Notes: generated from the sequence alone by a model not told the origin. Counted from the first letter of the stretch, positions 17,758 through 27,290 are shown. The stretch: 64,000 nucleotides of DNA from Pontibacterium sp049603715 (GCA_049603715.1 JBMYSW010000005.1:113870-177869); one strand, 5' to 3'. Translations and numbers: made by a program.

Positions 17758-18162
17758 TCAGATATCTTGGCTTTCTCTAAAGCCCCTGAGCTTACGACGC
17801 TCCTTTTTATTGGGGCGGTGGTCAGTATGAATGGCGGCTGCATGCTTGCGAGCAAACGCTTCCTTTTCTCGTTTCTCAATGCTTTCAGCGGTTTCTTGAT
17901 AAAGCAGCTGTGCTTCGGGCGCTCCACGACGCTGATCTGAAATTTTAAGTATCTCAACTACTTTTTCTTCAAAGCCTTGTCGAATCAGTACTTTAGCACC
18001 CACTTCCACCATACGACTGCATTTACTTCGCTGACCGTTATAGTGAACCTTTCCCCCTTCAACCATCTGCTTTGCAATAGCACGTGTTTTGTAAAAACGG
18101 GCGGCCCACAGCCATTTATCCAGTCTTACTTTGTCTTGCGATTCGGCGTTTTTTGCTGTCAC
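17758..18162 (-). CDS. hslR: Heat shock protein Hsp15, ribosome-associated S4-domain protein
   Basis: Binds free 50S subunits carrying a nascent chain and helps recycle them after heat shock. The 134-residue protein has an S4 RNA-binding domain at about residues 12-70 (VRLDKWLWAARFYKTRAIAK), and a basic C-terminal tail with HRPNKKERRKLRGF. It begins 12 nt after the yrfG stop and lies upstream of hslO, so yrfG-hslR-hslO may be co-transcribed. Confidence 0.95.
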   Translation of the reverse strand: MTAKNAESQDKVRLDKWLWAARFYKTRAIAKQMVEGGKVHYNGQRSKCSRMVEVGAKVLIRQGFEEKVVEILKISDQRRGAPEAQLLYQETAESIEKREKEAFARKHAAAIHTDHRPNKKERRKLRGFRESQDI

Positions 18163-18174
18163 TCGGGTTAAATC

Positions 18175-18840
18175 CTAGGGTTTATTTAGGCTTGGAACAA
18201 TTTCATCGAAGTGGTCAATGGCCATAAAACCATCTATTTCGCGCCGTTCAGCTTGGCTGTCGGGCTGAATAATCGACACCAAGTGCTCAATGCCGTAGGC
18301 TTCGGCGCTTTTTAATACACTAATACTGTCATCCACCAGCAATGTGTGCTGTTTATCAAACGGCTCTTGTGCTTGCAGCTGCTCCCAAAATTTTGGGTCT
18401 TCTTTTGGCAAGCCAAAATCATGCGAGCAAATCACATTATCTACATGCTCGCCAATCGCGGTAATTTCGTGCTTTAAATTAAAGCTGTCTTGGTGAGCGT
18501 TAGTTACAATAACAACGCGCTTATTCTGGCGTTGAAGCCAAGCTAAAAAGTCGACTGTAAAGGGGCGAAAGGCAATACGATCTGCCACCTCACGCTTGAG
18601 TTTCGCAATATTGATGTTTAGCTCTTTTGACCAATAATCGAGGCAATACCAATTTAATGAGCCTTGCTCTTTTATGATACGCTGATGCAGCCAGTCTCGG
18701 GCTTGAACAGGCGGAAGGTTATTTACCTGCGCATAGTGCAGCGGCAAGTACTCTAACCAAAAGTAAGAGTCAAAATGCAAATCAAGCAAGGTGCCATCCA
18801 TATCGAGCAGCACAGTATTGATACGAGACCAGTTAAGCAT
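18175..18840 (-). CDS. yrfG: GMP/IMP nucleotidase, HAD family (YrfG)
   Basis: Cytosolic HAD hydrolase that dephosphorylates purine 5'-nucleotides. The 221-residue protein has HAD motif I DMDGTLLD with nucleophile Asp13 and Asp15, motif II VIVTNAH, and motif III/IV near KEDPKFW and LLVDDS. The stretch LNWYCLDYWSKEL is specific to the YrfG group. It is divergent from nudE across 41 nt and precedes hslR, as in E. coli. Confidence 0.92.
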   Translation of the reverse strand: MLNWSRINTVLLDMDGTLLDLHFDSYFWLEYLPLHYAQVNNLPPVQARDWLHQRIIKEQGSLNWYCLDYWSKELNINIAKLKREVADRIAFRPFTVDFLAWLQRQNKRVVIVTNAHQDSFNLKHEITAIGEHVDNVICSHDFGLPKEDPKFWEQLQAQEPFDKQHTLLVDDSISVLKSAEAYGIEHLVSIIQPDSQAERREIDGFMAIDHFDEIVPSLNKP

Positions 18841-18881
18841 AATTCAAGAAGCTAAGTTTATCGCTAAGGGAGCCTATCAGT

Positions 18882-19445
18882 ATGCCTGTTAAACCCGAAA
18901 TTTTGAAGCGAAGCAGTGCCGCTCGCAGTCGCCTGTTTGAAGTTGAATCGCTCAACTTGCGGTTTTCTAACGGCGTTGAGCGCACCTACGAAAGGCTGGC
19001 CAGCAAGGGACATGGTGCTGTGATGATGGTAGCCATCACCGACGAGCAGGAATTACTTCTTGTACGAGAATACGCCTGCGGGCCACACGACTATGTTCTC
19101 ACTTTACCGAAGGGTAAAATTGATGCAGGCGAAACACCTGCAGAAGCCGCACACCGAGAGTTACAAGAAGAAGTAGGGTTTGGCAGCCAAAAGCTCACCG
19201 TGCTAAAGCATTTAACCACGGCACCCAGCTACATGGGGCACGGCATCACCTTGGTTATAGCCGAAGCGCTTTACCCTAGCCGCTTAGAAGGCGATGAGCC
19301 CGAACCACTGGAGGTCGTGCGCTGGCCACTCAACCAAATCGACGCGCTTGCGCTGCACACAGAATTTAATGAAGGTCGCGCAATTGCAGCTCTTTACCTG
19401 CTCAAACTACACATGAACACCTTAGCCAACGAGTCTCCCGAATGA
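18882..19445 (+). CDS. nudE: ADP compounds hydrolase NudE (Nudix)
   Basis: Nudix enzyme that cleaves ADP-ribose, NADH and Ap-type nucleotides. The complete Nudix box Gx5Ex7REUxEExGU is present at residues 78-100, with RELQEEVGF at its end. The 187-residue length and the neighbours yrfG-hslR-hslO fit NudE. The stop overlaps the cysQ start as ATGA, so the two are translationally coupled. This makes sense because both clear nucleotide by-products. Confidence 0.93.
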   Translation: MPVKPEILKRSSAARSRLFEVESLNLRFSNGVERTYERLASKGHGAVMMVAITDEQELLLVREYACGPHDYVLTLPKGKIDAGETPAEAAHRELQEEVGFGSQKLTVLKHLTTAPSYMGHGITLVIAEALYPSRLEGDEPEPLEVVRWPLNQIDALALHTEFNEGRAIAALYLLKLHMNTLANESPE

Positions 19446-20317
19446 CACAGTGCCCTTTCCAAGCCTTGGTTGGTATTCCTTTAGCCACGTTAGTCGATGA
19501 ACTCAACCGCATCAGCCAAGCGGCTGGCGACGCCATCCTAAACATTTACCAACACACAGACCCAGGCGTAGAGAAAAAAGCCGATAACTCCCCAGTAACA
19601 CAAGCCGATATCGCTGCACACCACATCATTGAAGCAGGCTTAACCGCTCTAACGCCAACCACACCTATTTTGAGTGAGGAAGGCCATATAGAGCACCAAA
19701 AACGACTCAACTGGCCAACACTTTGGTGTGTCGACCCACTCGACGGCACTAAGGAATTTATCGCCAAAACAGGCGAGTTCACGGTAAATATTGCGCTGAT
19801 TCACAACAACGAGCCTGTGCTAGGCATTGTTTATTGCCCAACGCTCGAGACCTTTTATTGGGGCTATCACCTAGCTCCCCTCAGTGGCGCATTTAAACAA
19901 CAAGGGCAAGCAGGCAGTCATGAGATTAAGGCTCGTTCGCTCGCAGACGCCAAGCCGCTAGTGGTGACAGCCAGCCGCCGCAACGGGCAAGCCAACCAAG
20001 CCAGCGCACGCGCTTTATTAGAAGAGCACTTTGACCAAGTTGATGCAATTGTGAGCGGTAGCTCGCTAAAGATGTGTTTGGTAGCCGAAGGTAGCGCAGA
20101 CATCTACCCCCGTTTACATCCCACTTGCGAGTGGGACACCGCAGCAGCCGATGCCATTTTACGGGCTGCCGGCGGCTCTTTAATCGATGCTCATACCCAG
20201 CAGCCACTGCGATATAACAAGCCAGATACGCTGCTTAATCCATGGTTTTTTGCCTTGGCAGATACGGAGTTTCCAGCCCACCTACTCACCCAGATGAGCG
20301 AGTTTAAGAAAGCTTAG
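19442..20317 (+). CDS. cysQ: 3'(2'),5'-bisphosphate nucleotidase CysQ
   Basis: Removes the 3'-phosphate from PAP, a by-product of sulfate assimilation, in the lithium-sensitive FIG phosphatase superfamily. Metal-binding motifs are visible: ILSEEGH (Glu79, Glu80), DPLDGTKEF (Asp98 to Phe106) and CEWDTAAADAIL near residue 224. At 291 residues it is about 45 longer than E. coli CysQ, mainly at the N-terminus and the middle. It overlaps nudE by 4 nt. Confidence 0.93.
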   Translation: MTQCPFQALVGIPLATLVDELNRISQAAGDAILNIYQHTDPGVEKKADNSPVTQADIAAHHIIEAGLTALTPTTPILSEEGHIEHQKRLNWPTLWCVDPLDGTKEFIAKTGEFTVNIALIHNNEPVLGIVYCPTLETFYWGYHLAPLSGAFKQQGQAGSHEIKARSLADAKPLVVTASRRNGQANQASARALLEEHFDQVDAIVSGSSLKMCLVAEGSADIYPRLHPTCEWDTAAADAILRAAGGSLIDAHTQQPLRYNKPDTLLNPWFFALADTEFPAHLLTQMSEFKKA

Positions 20318-20337
20318 TAAACGTCGCGTATGTGCGG

Positions 20338-20622
20338 CTAAGGCTCCTCGGCCGCACACGCCATTGAGCCCTGCTGAATGACTTCTTCCACTTTGGCAGC
20401 AAAAGCACCTTCTGTTTTTTGCAGCATAATTTGTTCAACTTCATTGTCGCTAAAGTGTTTGTGCACATAGCGGCTTAAGCACTCACAGCGCTCAGGGGTG
20501 CTGTTTTCTGAACGCGAGCACGCCTCAACAAACGGCTCAAAGGTTTTTGATGTTAAAAACTCATAGCGAATAAACAAAACCGCAGCACACACCGCAGCAA
20601 TCCACAATAACACCCTACCCAT
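20338..20622 (-). CDS. Small membrane-anchored protein of unknown function
   Basis: I do not recognise the family. From the ATG at 20622 (AAGGG 8 nt upstream) it has about 94 residues: one N-terminal hydrophobic helix (VLLWIAAVCAAVLFI), then a soluble part predicted outside the cytosol. The soluble part has four Cys (CSRSENSTPERCEC and a late Cys) that could form disulfides. A start further up at 20697 is possible but less likely. It converges on cysQ with 20 nt between stops and no clear terminator. Confidence 0.6.
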   Translation of the reverse strand: MGRVLLWIAAVCAAVLFIRYEFLTSKTFEPFVEACSRSENSTPERCECLSRYVHKHFSDNEVEQIMLQKTEGAFAAKVEEVIQQGSMACAAEEP

Positions 20623-20955
20623 AACCATTGCCCTTATACTTATTAGAATGAGGCGACAAGCATACCCAAGGTCACATGCCTTGAATACGTTTATCAAGAA
20701 TCAGCCATTCTACTGAGCCACTCGCACCGAACCACAACACTTTAGTCGAACACCAAACCGCTCTGCGCCTTGGTCCGTAATCTGATAAATCTCACTCAAT
20801 TAAATAATTCACACACAATTTGTACCATGATAACTTACCCGACCAGTGTTATTCTTGGCACGTTGTGAGGCCTGTAAGGGGTAATCGCTAAACATCTCAT
20901 ACAAAGAAGATGGTATTACTCCCTGCATTAAAAAATTCTATGGAGACGAATGACT

Positions 20956-21540
20956 ATGAGCTTTGAATTGCCACCTCTTCCTTATGCACGTGAAGCGTTA
21001 GAACCACACATTTCTGCTGAAACGCTTGATTACCACCACGGCAAACACCACAACACTTACGTTGTGAAGCTAAACGGCTTGCTTCCTGGCTCTGAGTTTG
21101 AAGGCAAAACTCTTGAAGAAATCATCATGACTGCACCTGCAGGCGGTTTCTTTAACAATGCTGCGCAAATCTGGAACCACACTTTCTACTGGAACTGCCT
21201 AGCACCAAACGCTGGCGGCGAACCAACTGGCGCTATCGCTGACGCAATCAACGAAGCATTCGGTTCTTTCGAAGCTTTCCAAGCAGCATTTAACGATAAA
21301 GCAGTTAACAACTTCGGTTCTAGCTGGACTTGGTTGGTTAAAAACGCTGACGGTTCTTTGGCGATCGTTAACACCAGCAACGCTGGCACACCAATGACTG
21401 AAGGCCAAACAGCACTATTGACTGTTGACCTTTGGGAGCACGCTTACTACATCGACTTCCGCAACGTTCGCCCAGACTACCTAGGCGCGTTCTGGAAGCT
21501 AGTAAACTGGGACTTCGTAAACGCAAACTTTGCGGCGTAA
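20956..21540 (+). CDS. sodB: Superoxide dismutase (Fe)
   Basis: Cytosolic iron superoxide dismutase. The protein starts MSFELPPLPYAREALEPHIS and has metal ligands in HHNTYV (first His region), NHTFYWN, and DLWEHAYYIDFRN (Asp and His). GGGEPTG-like FNNAAQIWNH fits the Fe form. Two ATGs are 6 nt apart: 20950 is 4 nt from GGAG, while 20956 matches the family N-terminus, so I use 20956. GC and codon use match the neighbours. It ends at a strong terminator and is a single-gene unit. Confidence 0.96.
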   Translation: MSFELPPLPYAREALEPHISAETLDYHHGKHHNTYVVKLNGLLPGSEFEGKTLEEIIMTAPAGGFFNNAAQIWNHTFYWNCLAPNAGGEPTGAIADAINEAFGSFEAFQAAFNDKAVNNFGSSWTWLVKNADGSLAIVNTSNAGTPMTEGQTALLTVDLWEHAYYIDFRNVRPDYLGAFWKLVNWDFVNANFAA

Positions 21541-21564
21541 TTTCCAGCTCAAAGCCTGATATAC

Positions 21565-21590
21565 AAAGCCCTGCTCTGCAGGGCTTTTTT
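21565..21590 (+). terminator. Terminator after sodB
   Basis: AAAGCCCTGC and GCAGGGCTTT form a perfect 10-bp stem on a 3-nt loop, followed by T6. Confidence 0.95.
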
Positions 21591-21752
21591 ATGCTGCGGC
21601 CCTTTGCAAAGCTATGGCAACCCCACCTTTAACCCAAGTGTTAGGTCTTTTGGGCGAAGATAACCTATAGTTTTTATATATAATAGGTGTGTTAAACATT
21701 CCGCATTTAACCTAAGTTCACCTTTCACTTTTTAAAGGGAACGGATATCCCA

Positions 21753-23546
21753 ATGCCATTTAAACGAAAGCTATCGACTGCCGCATTTTGGCTTTTTTTC
21801 GCTGCTATATTGCAGATAGCCGTGTTGCACTTAGGTTATAACGAAATCAAAGAGCAGGCCGAAGGGATCGGCGACCACGTTTACGACAGTATTTACAACA
21901 GCACACGAACAAACGAAGTGCTACTCCAAAACTTTTCAACCATCACCGCCAGCCAACCCAACGATACTCGAGCACTGCACCGCTTCTCGTCCATTATTCG
22001 CGAGCGCTACCCCTACGTCGAACGCTTTCAGGTGATTAAACGGGTTACCCCTGAAAACTATATCGCGACCAAGCAAGAGCTCAAGAGCATGGGCATTGAT
22101 CGATTTATTATCCGCCAAGGTGTGGGGGCACTAAACGAAATTTCGGTAGGCCCGCCTGTCGATCTGGATAAAGTTAATTACCCTATCGTTTTTTTATCGC
22201 CATTTAATATCAGCTCACAGTACCTCATTGGCCTCGACCTAAGGCAGCATCCGGTGATGGCCGCCACCATGAATGCGAGCATTGCCAGCCCCTTACCCAT
22301 TGCCACACCCCGTTACTACAACGAAAAGGGCGACCCTGTCTTTAGCCTCTATCAAGCGGTGTTCTCGTCTCGTAACGTCTCCGATACGATTCCAAGCCAC
22401 CTCGTCGCCATTCAAATCGACTATCGCGGCCTGCTACCCCCGTCGTTCACATTACCTGACTACACAGGCGTAACCATCAGAGACGAGCAGGGTAACGTGT
22501 TACTAAGGCACGGGTTTATTGACGATGCTGCGTGGCTACCTCCTATTACCCGCGAATACTCCATTAACCGCTTTGGCCAAGCCCTACGCGTTGAGGTGAC
22601 ACGTTGCTGGCGCCTTGCGGATATTAACTGGGTATTATTGATCTTCTTGTTTCTGCTGTCTGCCGCGTTGTATAAGGCCTCGTCGGCATTTCATGAGCAA
22701 CGCAAAAGCGCCATTGTCGCCCGCTCTCAGCGAATGGCCGAGTTAGATAGGTCGCGAGCCGAGCTCGAAGAACGTGTGAACATGCGCACCTCGCAGCTAA
22801 ATAGTCAGCTGGCCGAAAACCGCCTACTCGCCCATCGTATTTTGCAAATTCAAGAACAAGAAAAGCGCTTTTTAGCTCGCGAGCTACACGACGAGCTTGG
22901 GCAGTCACTCACGGCGATTCGCACCGACGCGCGCATCATTAAAAACCTGTGTACCGAAGAAACCAGCGCCATTTTTAACAGTGCAGATACCATCGACACC
23001 ATTGCCCTGCATATTTACAACGTTACCCACGACTTAATGGGCTATTTACGCCCAACCGCGCTGGACGAACTGGGCCTAACCGACGCCATTCAAGAGTGTG
23101 CAGGTCAGCTCAAGCTCACCCAACACAACATTCGCATGGCAACAGAATACGAAGGTCCGCTAAACGAGCTCAGCGAGACCTACAACATTACCCTGTACCG
23201 ATTAGTTCAAGAGGCGCTGAACAACGTGGTGCGCCATGCACGCGCGACTCAAGTGCTGGTCGAGGTAAAGCGTTTTGGCCATAACGGCGACGACATTGTT
23301 TGCGCCTCTATCACCGATAACGGACTGGGCATTTCGAGCACGCCCGAAAAAGACAAAGGCAACATTGGTGGCTTTGGTTTGGTGGGTATGCGCGAGCGTA
23401 TTGGCGCGCTGGGCGGAGAGTTACACTTTACGCGACCACTGGCCGGAGGCACCCGAGTGGCCGCGCGAATTGTGATTAATCCAGACGTGATAGCAATGGA
23501 TCAAGAGAAGTCCAAACTGCCTCTAAAATTAGACCCTGAGCTTTAG
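21753..23546 (+). CDS. Orphan NarL-type sensor histidine kinase with CHASE-like sensor
   Basis: A 597-residue membrane sensor kinase. TM1 lies at about 11-29 and TM2 at about 292-309, enclosing a periplasmic region of about 260 residues that looks like a CHASE domain (ligand unknown). A coiled coil (about 320-365) leads into HisKA_3 with the phospho-acceptor in ARELHDELGQS (His379), then HATPase_c with N-box EALNNVVRHARA and GGFGLVGMRERIGALGG. No response regulator is next to it, so its partner is elsewhere. Its last 71 nt overlap the end of tesA on the other strand. It follows sodB but is separated by a terminator. Confidence 0.82.
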   Translation: MPFKRKLSTAAFWLFFAAILQIAVLHLGYNEIKEQAEGIGDHVYDSIYNSTRTNEVLLQNFSTITASQPNDTRALHRFSSIIRERYPYVERFQVIKRVTPENYIATKQELKSMGIDRFIIRQGVGALNEISVGPPVDLDKVNYPIVFLSPFNISSQYLIGLDLRQHPVMAATMNASIASPLPIATPRYYNEKGDPVFSLYQAVFSSRNVSDTIPSHLVAIQIDYRGLLPPSFTLPDYTGVTIRDEQGNVLLRHGFIDDAAWLPPITREYSINRFGQALRVEVTRCWRLADINWVLLIFLFLLSAALYKASSAFHEQRKSAIVARSQRMAELDRSRAELEERVNMRTSQLNSQLAENRLLAHRILQIQEQEKRFLARELHDELGQSLTAIRTDARIIKNLCTEETSAIFNSADTIDTIALHIYNVTHDLMGYLRPTALDELGLTDAIQECAGQLKLTQHNIRMATEYEGPLNELSETYNITLYRLVQEALNNVVRHARATQVLVEVKRFGHNGDDIVCASITDNGLGISSTPEKDKGNIGGFGLVGMRERIGALGGELHFTRPLAGGTRVAARIVINPDVIAMDQEKSKLPLKLDPEL

Positions 23547-24087
23547 CGTTGGGGTGCAAACCGTCACGCTGCATAAGCTCGGGCTTTAGTGCAACGTCTC
23601 TTAAAAAAAAAGGCACATAGGTAATCCCCGCCTCTTGTGCCACTGTCTCAAACATTGCGCTAAAGCGTTTAGCGTAATAAGGGCCGTAATTTGGCGGCAG
23701 TTCAATACCAAATAAAACCGGCTCGGCTCCAATTTCTTCTACTTGTCGTATCAATTCCAACAGGTTAGCTTTGATAGGGCCGTGAGGGGTACCCCTGAGG
23801 CCATCATTCGCGCCAAGCTCAATAAGCACTACTCGAGGTTGGTGTGTTTCAAGTAATGCGGGTAATCGGCTTATACCGCCTTGGGTGGTTTCGCCGCTGA
23901 TACTCGCGTTAACCACAGTGTAAGGATATTGCGTTTGGGCCAGTCTAAGTTCTAACAGTTTTACCCAGCCCTGTTGCACCTCTATACCATAACCGGCAGA
24001 CAAACTATCTCCCAACACCAATAGCTTTGCTGCTGATACGTTCATCGCCATACCAATCGCCCCTAAAAATATGAGTACGCGAAACAT
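23476..24087 (-). CDS. tesA: Arylesterase / acyl-CoA thioesterase I / lysophospholipase TesA
   Basis: Periplasmic SGNH-hydrolase acting on esters and thioesters. A signal peptide (residues 1-19, ending NVSAA) precedes LVLGDSLSAGYG with nucleophile Ser28, block III GANDGLRG, and block V DGLHPNAKAQ with catalytic Asp and His. AAGGAG is 5 nt before the ATG. The start codon overlaps that of the divergent ybbA in CATG, and the 3' end overlaps the histidine kinase by 71 nt. The tesA-ybbA-ybbP order is that of E. coli. Confidence 0.94.
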   Translation of the reverse strand: MFRVLIFLGAIGMAMNVSAAKLLVLGDSLSAGYGIEVQQGWVKLLELRLAQTQYPYTVVNASISGETTQGGISRLPALLETHQPRVVLIELGANDGLRGTPHGPIKANLLELIRQVEEIGAEPVLFGIELPPNYGPYYAKRFSAMFETVAQEAGITYVPFFLRDVALKPELMQRDGLHPNAKAQGLILEAVWTSLDPLLSRLD

Positions 24088-24772
24088 GTCTACTCCTTAT
24101 GAAAAATATGCAATTTATGCAGATTCAGTGTCTAAGCAATTTAATACGCAAGCCGGCACACTTACCCTTTTTACTCATCTAAATCTCGCCATAGATCACG
24201 GCGATACGGTTGCCATTGTTGGCCCGTCTGGGGCCGGGAAATCTACCTTATTAAGCCTACTCTCGGGGCTCGATACCCCTTCAAACGGCCATGTTTACAT
24301 CAACGGCAATTCGACAGATAGCCTATCGGAGCAAGCGCGTGCCAAACTACGTGCCGAGGACATTGGGTTTATCTTCCAAACCTTTCACCTGCTTCCCGAG
24401 CTATCGGCTTTTGATAACCTAATGTTGCCGCTCGAAATTGCCAACACAGCTAATCCCGAAGCTCTGGCAACTGAGTGGCTTACCAAAGTTGGCTTGGGTG
24501 ATCGCATGCATCACTTGCCAAATCAGCTGTCGGGCGGTGAACAACAGCGTGTTGCCATTGCTCGTGCTTTTGTGTGCTCTCCAAATATTTTGTTTGCCGA
24601 CGAACCCACAGGCAACCTAGACGAAACCACAGGTAACGAAATTGCCGACCAGCTATTTGCGCTGAATAAAGACCAGAACACCACACTGGTTTTAATTACC
24701 CATGACCCTGCGCTCGCAGCCAAATGCCACAAACAATATCGCCTGAAGCAAGGTACCTTGGAGGCACTCTAA
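24086..24772 (+). CDS. ybbA: ABC transporter ATP-binding protein YbbA
   Basis: ATPase of the LolD/MacB-type class, partner of the permease YbbP that follows. The 228-residue protein has Walker A GPSGAGKST, signature LSGGEQQRVAIARA, Walker B ILFADEPTGNLD and the H-loop ITHD. Its ATG at 24086 overlaps the tesA ATG; an earlier in-frame ATG (24071) would overlap tesA by 17 nt and lacks a ribosome site. Neither start has a strong Shine-Dalgarno. It ends 1 nt before ybbP. The substrate is not known; the class commonly works in envelope export. Confidence 0.9.
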   Translation: MSTPYEKYAIYADSVSKQFNTQAGTLTLFTHLNLAIDHGDTVAIVGPSGAGKSTLLSLLSGLDTPSNGHVYINGNSTDSLSEQARAKLRAEDIGFIFQTFHLLPELSAFDNLMLPLEIANTANPEALATEWLTKVGLGDRMHHLPNQLSGGEQQRVAIARAFVCSPNILFADEPTGNLDETTGNEIADQLFALNKDQNTTLVLITHDPALAAKCHKQYRLKQGTLEAL

Positions 24773-24773
24773 T

Positions 24774-27266
24774 ATGACGACCTCTCGTTTATTTAGTCTT
24801 GCTTGGCGTCAAAGCCTTTCGGCTTTTAAGCAACGCCAATGGCAAACCCTGCTCGCCGCCCTCACCATCGCCATTGCAGTATCTACCCTAATGGCCGTTA
24901 CAGGCGAGCGTATTGAGCAAGCTCTTACCGCACGGACTGCCGAATTAATTGGCGCTGACATCATTGTACGCGACAGCAGCCCCATCGAAGCGGAGGTTAA
25001 AGACTACGCCCACAGCTTAGGCTTAGAAACAGCCGAGGCCGTGCAGTTCCAGTCCGTGATTACCCAAGGCGACAATATGTTGTTGGTATCGGTGAATGCC
25101 GTTAGCAATAACTACCCGCTGCGCGGTCAATTTGTTTTTGATGGCGAAAACAGCAGCAAGCCACTACTCAACTCCGGTGAGCTATGGGTCGATCCAAATG
25201 TACTGACTCGCCTAAGTGTGAGTGCAGGTGAGCAGGTGGAAGTGGGCTACAACACGCCCACCATCACCCAGGTGATCAACCACGGTCCTGCCCAAGGGGG
25301 CGGCTTTACTCGCTTTAACCCGCAAGCTCATATGCCACTGGCCGACCTAGCCAGCTCGCAGCTGATTGCCCCTGGCTCACGGGCCAGCTACCGACTCTTT
25401 GTAGCCGGCTCTGCCGAGCAAATCGCCGCGTTTGAGGCGCACATTCGCCCACAACTTAAGCCTGGGCAACGCATCAACAAGGCCGACAATGGCGAAGGCG
25501 TCCAACGTGGAGCACTCAGCAATACCGGCACCTACCTGCGTTTAGGTGCAGTGCTGACCCTTATCGTCTCGGCATTAACCATTTTATTAAGCCTTCAGCG
25601 CTACGCCGATACCTTGCGCACACGTGCCGCATTGATGATGAGTTTTGGTTTAAGCGCACGCCAGTTTATCGGGCTCATGGCCTTCCAGCTGTTTATCGGC
25701 GGCCTGTTTAGCGCCGTACTGGGTATTATCGCAGCAATGCTGCTTGAGGGTGTGTTACTGGCCGCCCTATCAACCGTATTGCCCGCAGCTCTGCCTAGCA
25801 TTAGTGCGTGGCTCTACCTCAGTGGGACGGCTATTGGCTTTGCCATGTTGTTTAGCTTTGGCTTAGCGCCTTTGTCGTCCCTAGGGCAAGTATCCATTAG
25901 CCACTTATTTAGCCAGAGCAGCTTGCCCAGCAACCGCCGTGTCAAAACGCTGCAACTGCTTGCTATCCCTGTGTTTATCATCATTATGTGGGTCTACCTG
26001 CAAGATGGCCTACTCGCCTTGGCTTTGTGTATTGGTTTGCCTTTGGCTGCCAGCCTGCTTGGCATTGTCGGTACCCGTTTACTCCAAGCCAGCGGTCGCT
26101 TATTAAGCTGGCTACCCCTGAGCCGCCTACTGACTTTGCGCCTGCGCCAACAAGCGCGCTGGCACAAACTGCAAGTACCCGTTATTTCACTACTCTTAGC
26201 GCTTATGGCCGTGGGCTTGTGGGCTCGAAACGACTTGGTCGACCAATGGCAAATGCAGCTACCCGAGGGCACACCCAACCATTTTGTTATCAATGTGCAA
26301 AGCTACCAAACTAACGATATTGTTGAGACGCTCGGCGCAAGCAATGTTGATGTGGGCTTATTACCCATGGTGCGCGGGCGCTTTGTGTCCATTAACGACG
26401 AAAGCACAGCCGAAGTAGCCGAGCGTTTGGGCCGTCGCCATAACTCCACTCGCCGCGCTCTCAACCTCACATGGTCTGAGCAGTTACCATCAGACAACGA
26501 GGTGATTAGTGGCCAGTGGCATGGTAATCAACAAACTCAAAGCGGCTTACCGCTGGTATCAATCGAAGCGGAGGTGGCCGAAACCCTAGATATTAAAGTG
26601 GGCGACCGCTTAGGGTTTGATATCGCTGGCACGCCATTGACAGCCATTGTCGGGTCGATTCGCACCGTTGTGTGGGAATCGTTTCAGCCAAACTTTTATC
26701 TCATTTTTGCCAAGGGTGCATTAGACGATCTGCCCGCAACCTACATCACCAGCTTTTATCTCGAACAACCACAAAAGCCGCTGATCAATACCTTGCTGGA
26801 GCAACACCCAACGCTGACGGTAATTGATATTGATGTCTTGTTAGCGCAAGCCAAAAGCCTGATTAATAGCTTGGCGCAAGCCTCTGGTTTAATTATGGCG
26901 CTAGGCTTATTGGCTGGTTTGGTATTGGTGTATGTCACCCTTAGCCAAGAGCTAGAGCGCCGACAATATGAAAACGCCTTACTGCAAACCTTGGGTGCGG
27001 GCGCAAAAACCTGTTTGCAGCTGGACTTAATAGAAATGGCCCTGATCGGCGCGGTATGTGGTTTGTTAGGGGCAGTACTCAGCGAGTTAGTGCTTTGGGT
27101 TATTTATACCCAACAGCTCAACATCACCTTTGCATGGCACTGGCAAAACTGGTTACTGCTGCCGTTGGCCTCCATGCTGTTGTTTGTCGCCCTAGGGCGC
27201 CTCGCTCGAAAACAACAGAGTGTGCGCAACAGCTACCAAATTCTGCGCCGCTTTAGCCTTAAGTAA
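24774..27266 (+). CDS. ybbP: ABC transporter permease YbbP (FtsX-like)
   Basis: Large inner-membrane permease of 830 residues with FtsX-like domains and about ten membrane helices in two groups, separated by periplasmic MacB-like domains. It starts with a helix ALTIAIAVSTLMAVTG and a large extracytoplasmic domain with DIIVRDSSPIE. The C-terminal FtsX helix bundle is near residues 690-820. It couples to ybbA (1-nt spacing) and is followed by a strong terminator. In E. coli the homologue has been linked to envelope transport, but a substrate is not established. Confidence 0.9.
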   Translation: MTTSRLFSLAWRQSLSAFKQRQWQTLLAALTIAIAVSTLMAVTGERIEQALTARTAELIGADIIVRDSSPIEAEVKDYAHSLGLETAEAVQFQSVITQGDNMLLVSVNAVSNNYPLRGQFVFDGENSSKPLLNSGELWVDPNVLTRLSVSAGEQVEVGYNTPTITQVINHGPAQGGGFTRFNPQAHMPLADLASSQLIAPGSRASYRLFVAGSAEQIAAFEAHIRPQLKPGQRINKADNGEGVQRGALSNTGTYLRLGAVLTLIVSALTILLSLQRYADTLRTRAALMMSFGLSARQFIGLMAFQLFIGGLFSAVLGIIAAMLLEGVLLAALSTVLPAALPSISAWLYLSGTAIGFAMLFSFGLAPLSSLGQVSISHLFSQSSLPSNRRVKTLQLLAIPVFIIIMWVYLQDGLLALALCIGLPLAASLLGIVGTRLLQASGRLLSWLPLSRLLTLRLRQQARWHKLQVPVISLLLALMAVGLWARNDLVDQWQMQLPEGTPNHFVINVQSYQTNDIVETLGASNVDVGLLPMVRGRFVSINDESTAEVAERLGRRHNSTRRALNLTWSEQLPSDNEVISGQWHGNQQTQSGLPLVSIEAEVAETLDIKVGDRLGFDIAGTPLTAIVGSIRTVVWESFQPNFYLIFAKGALDDLPATYITSFYLEQPQKPLINTLLEQHPTLTVIDIDVLLAQAKSLINSLAQASGLIMALGLLAGLVLVYVTLSQELERRQYENALLQTLGAGAKTCLQLDLIEMALIGAVCGLLGAVLSELVLWVIYTQQLNITFAWHWQNWLLLPLASMLLFVALGRLARKQQSVRNSYQILRRFSLK

Positions 27267-27290
27267 CCGGCTATAACCACATGGCAAAAC

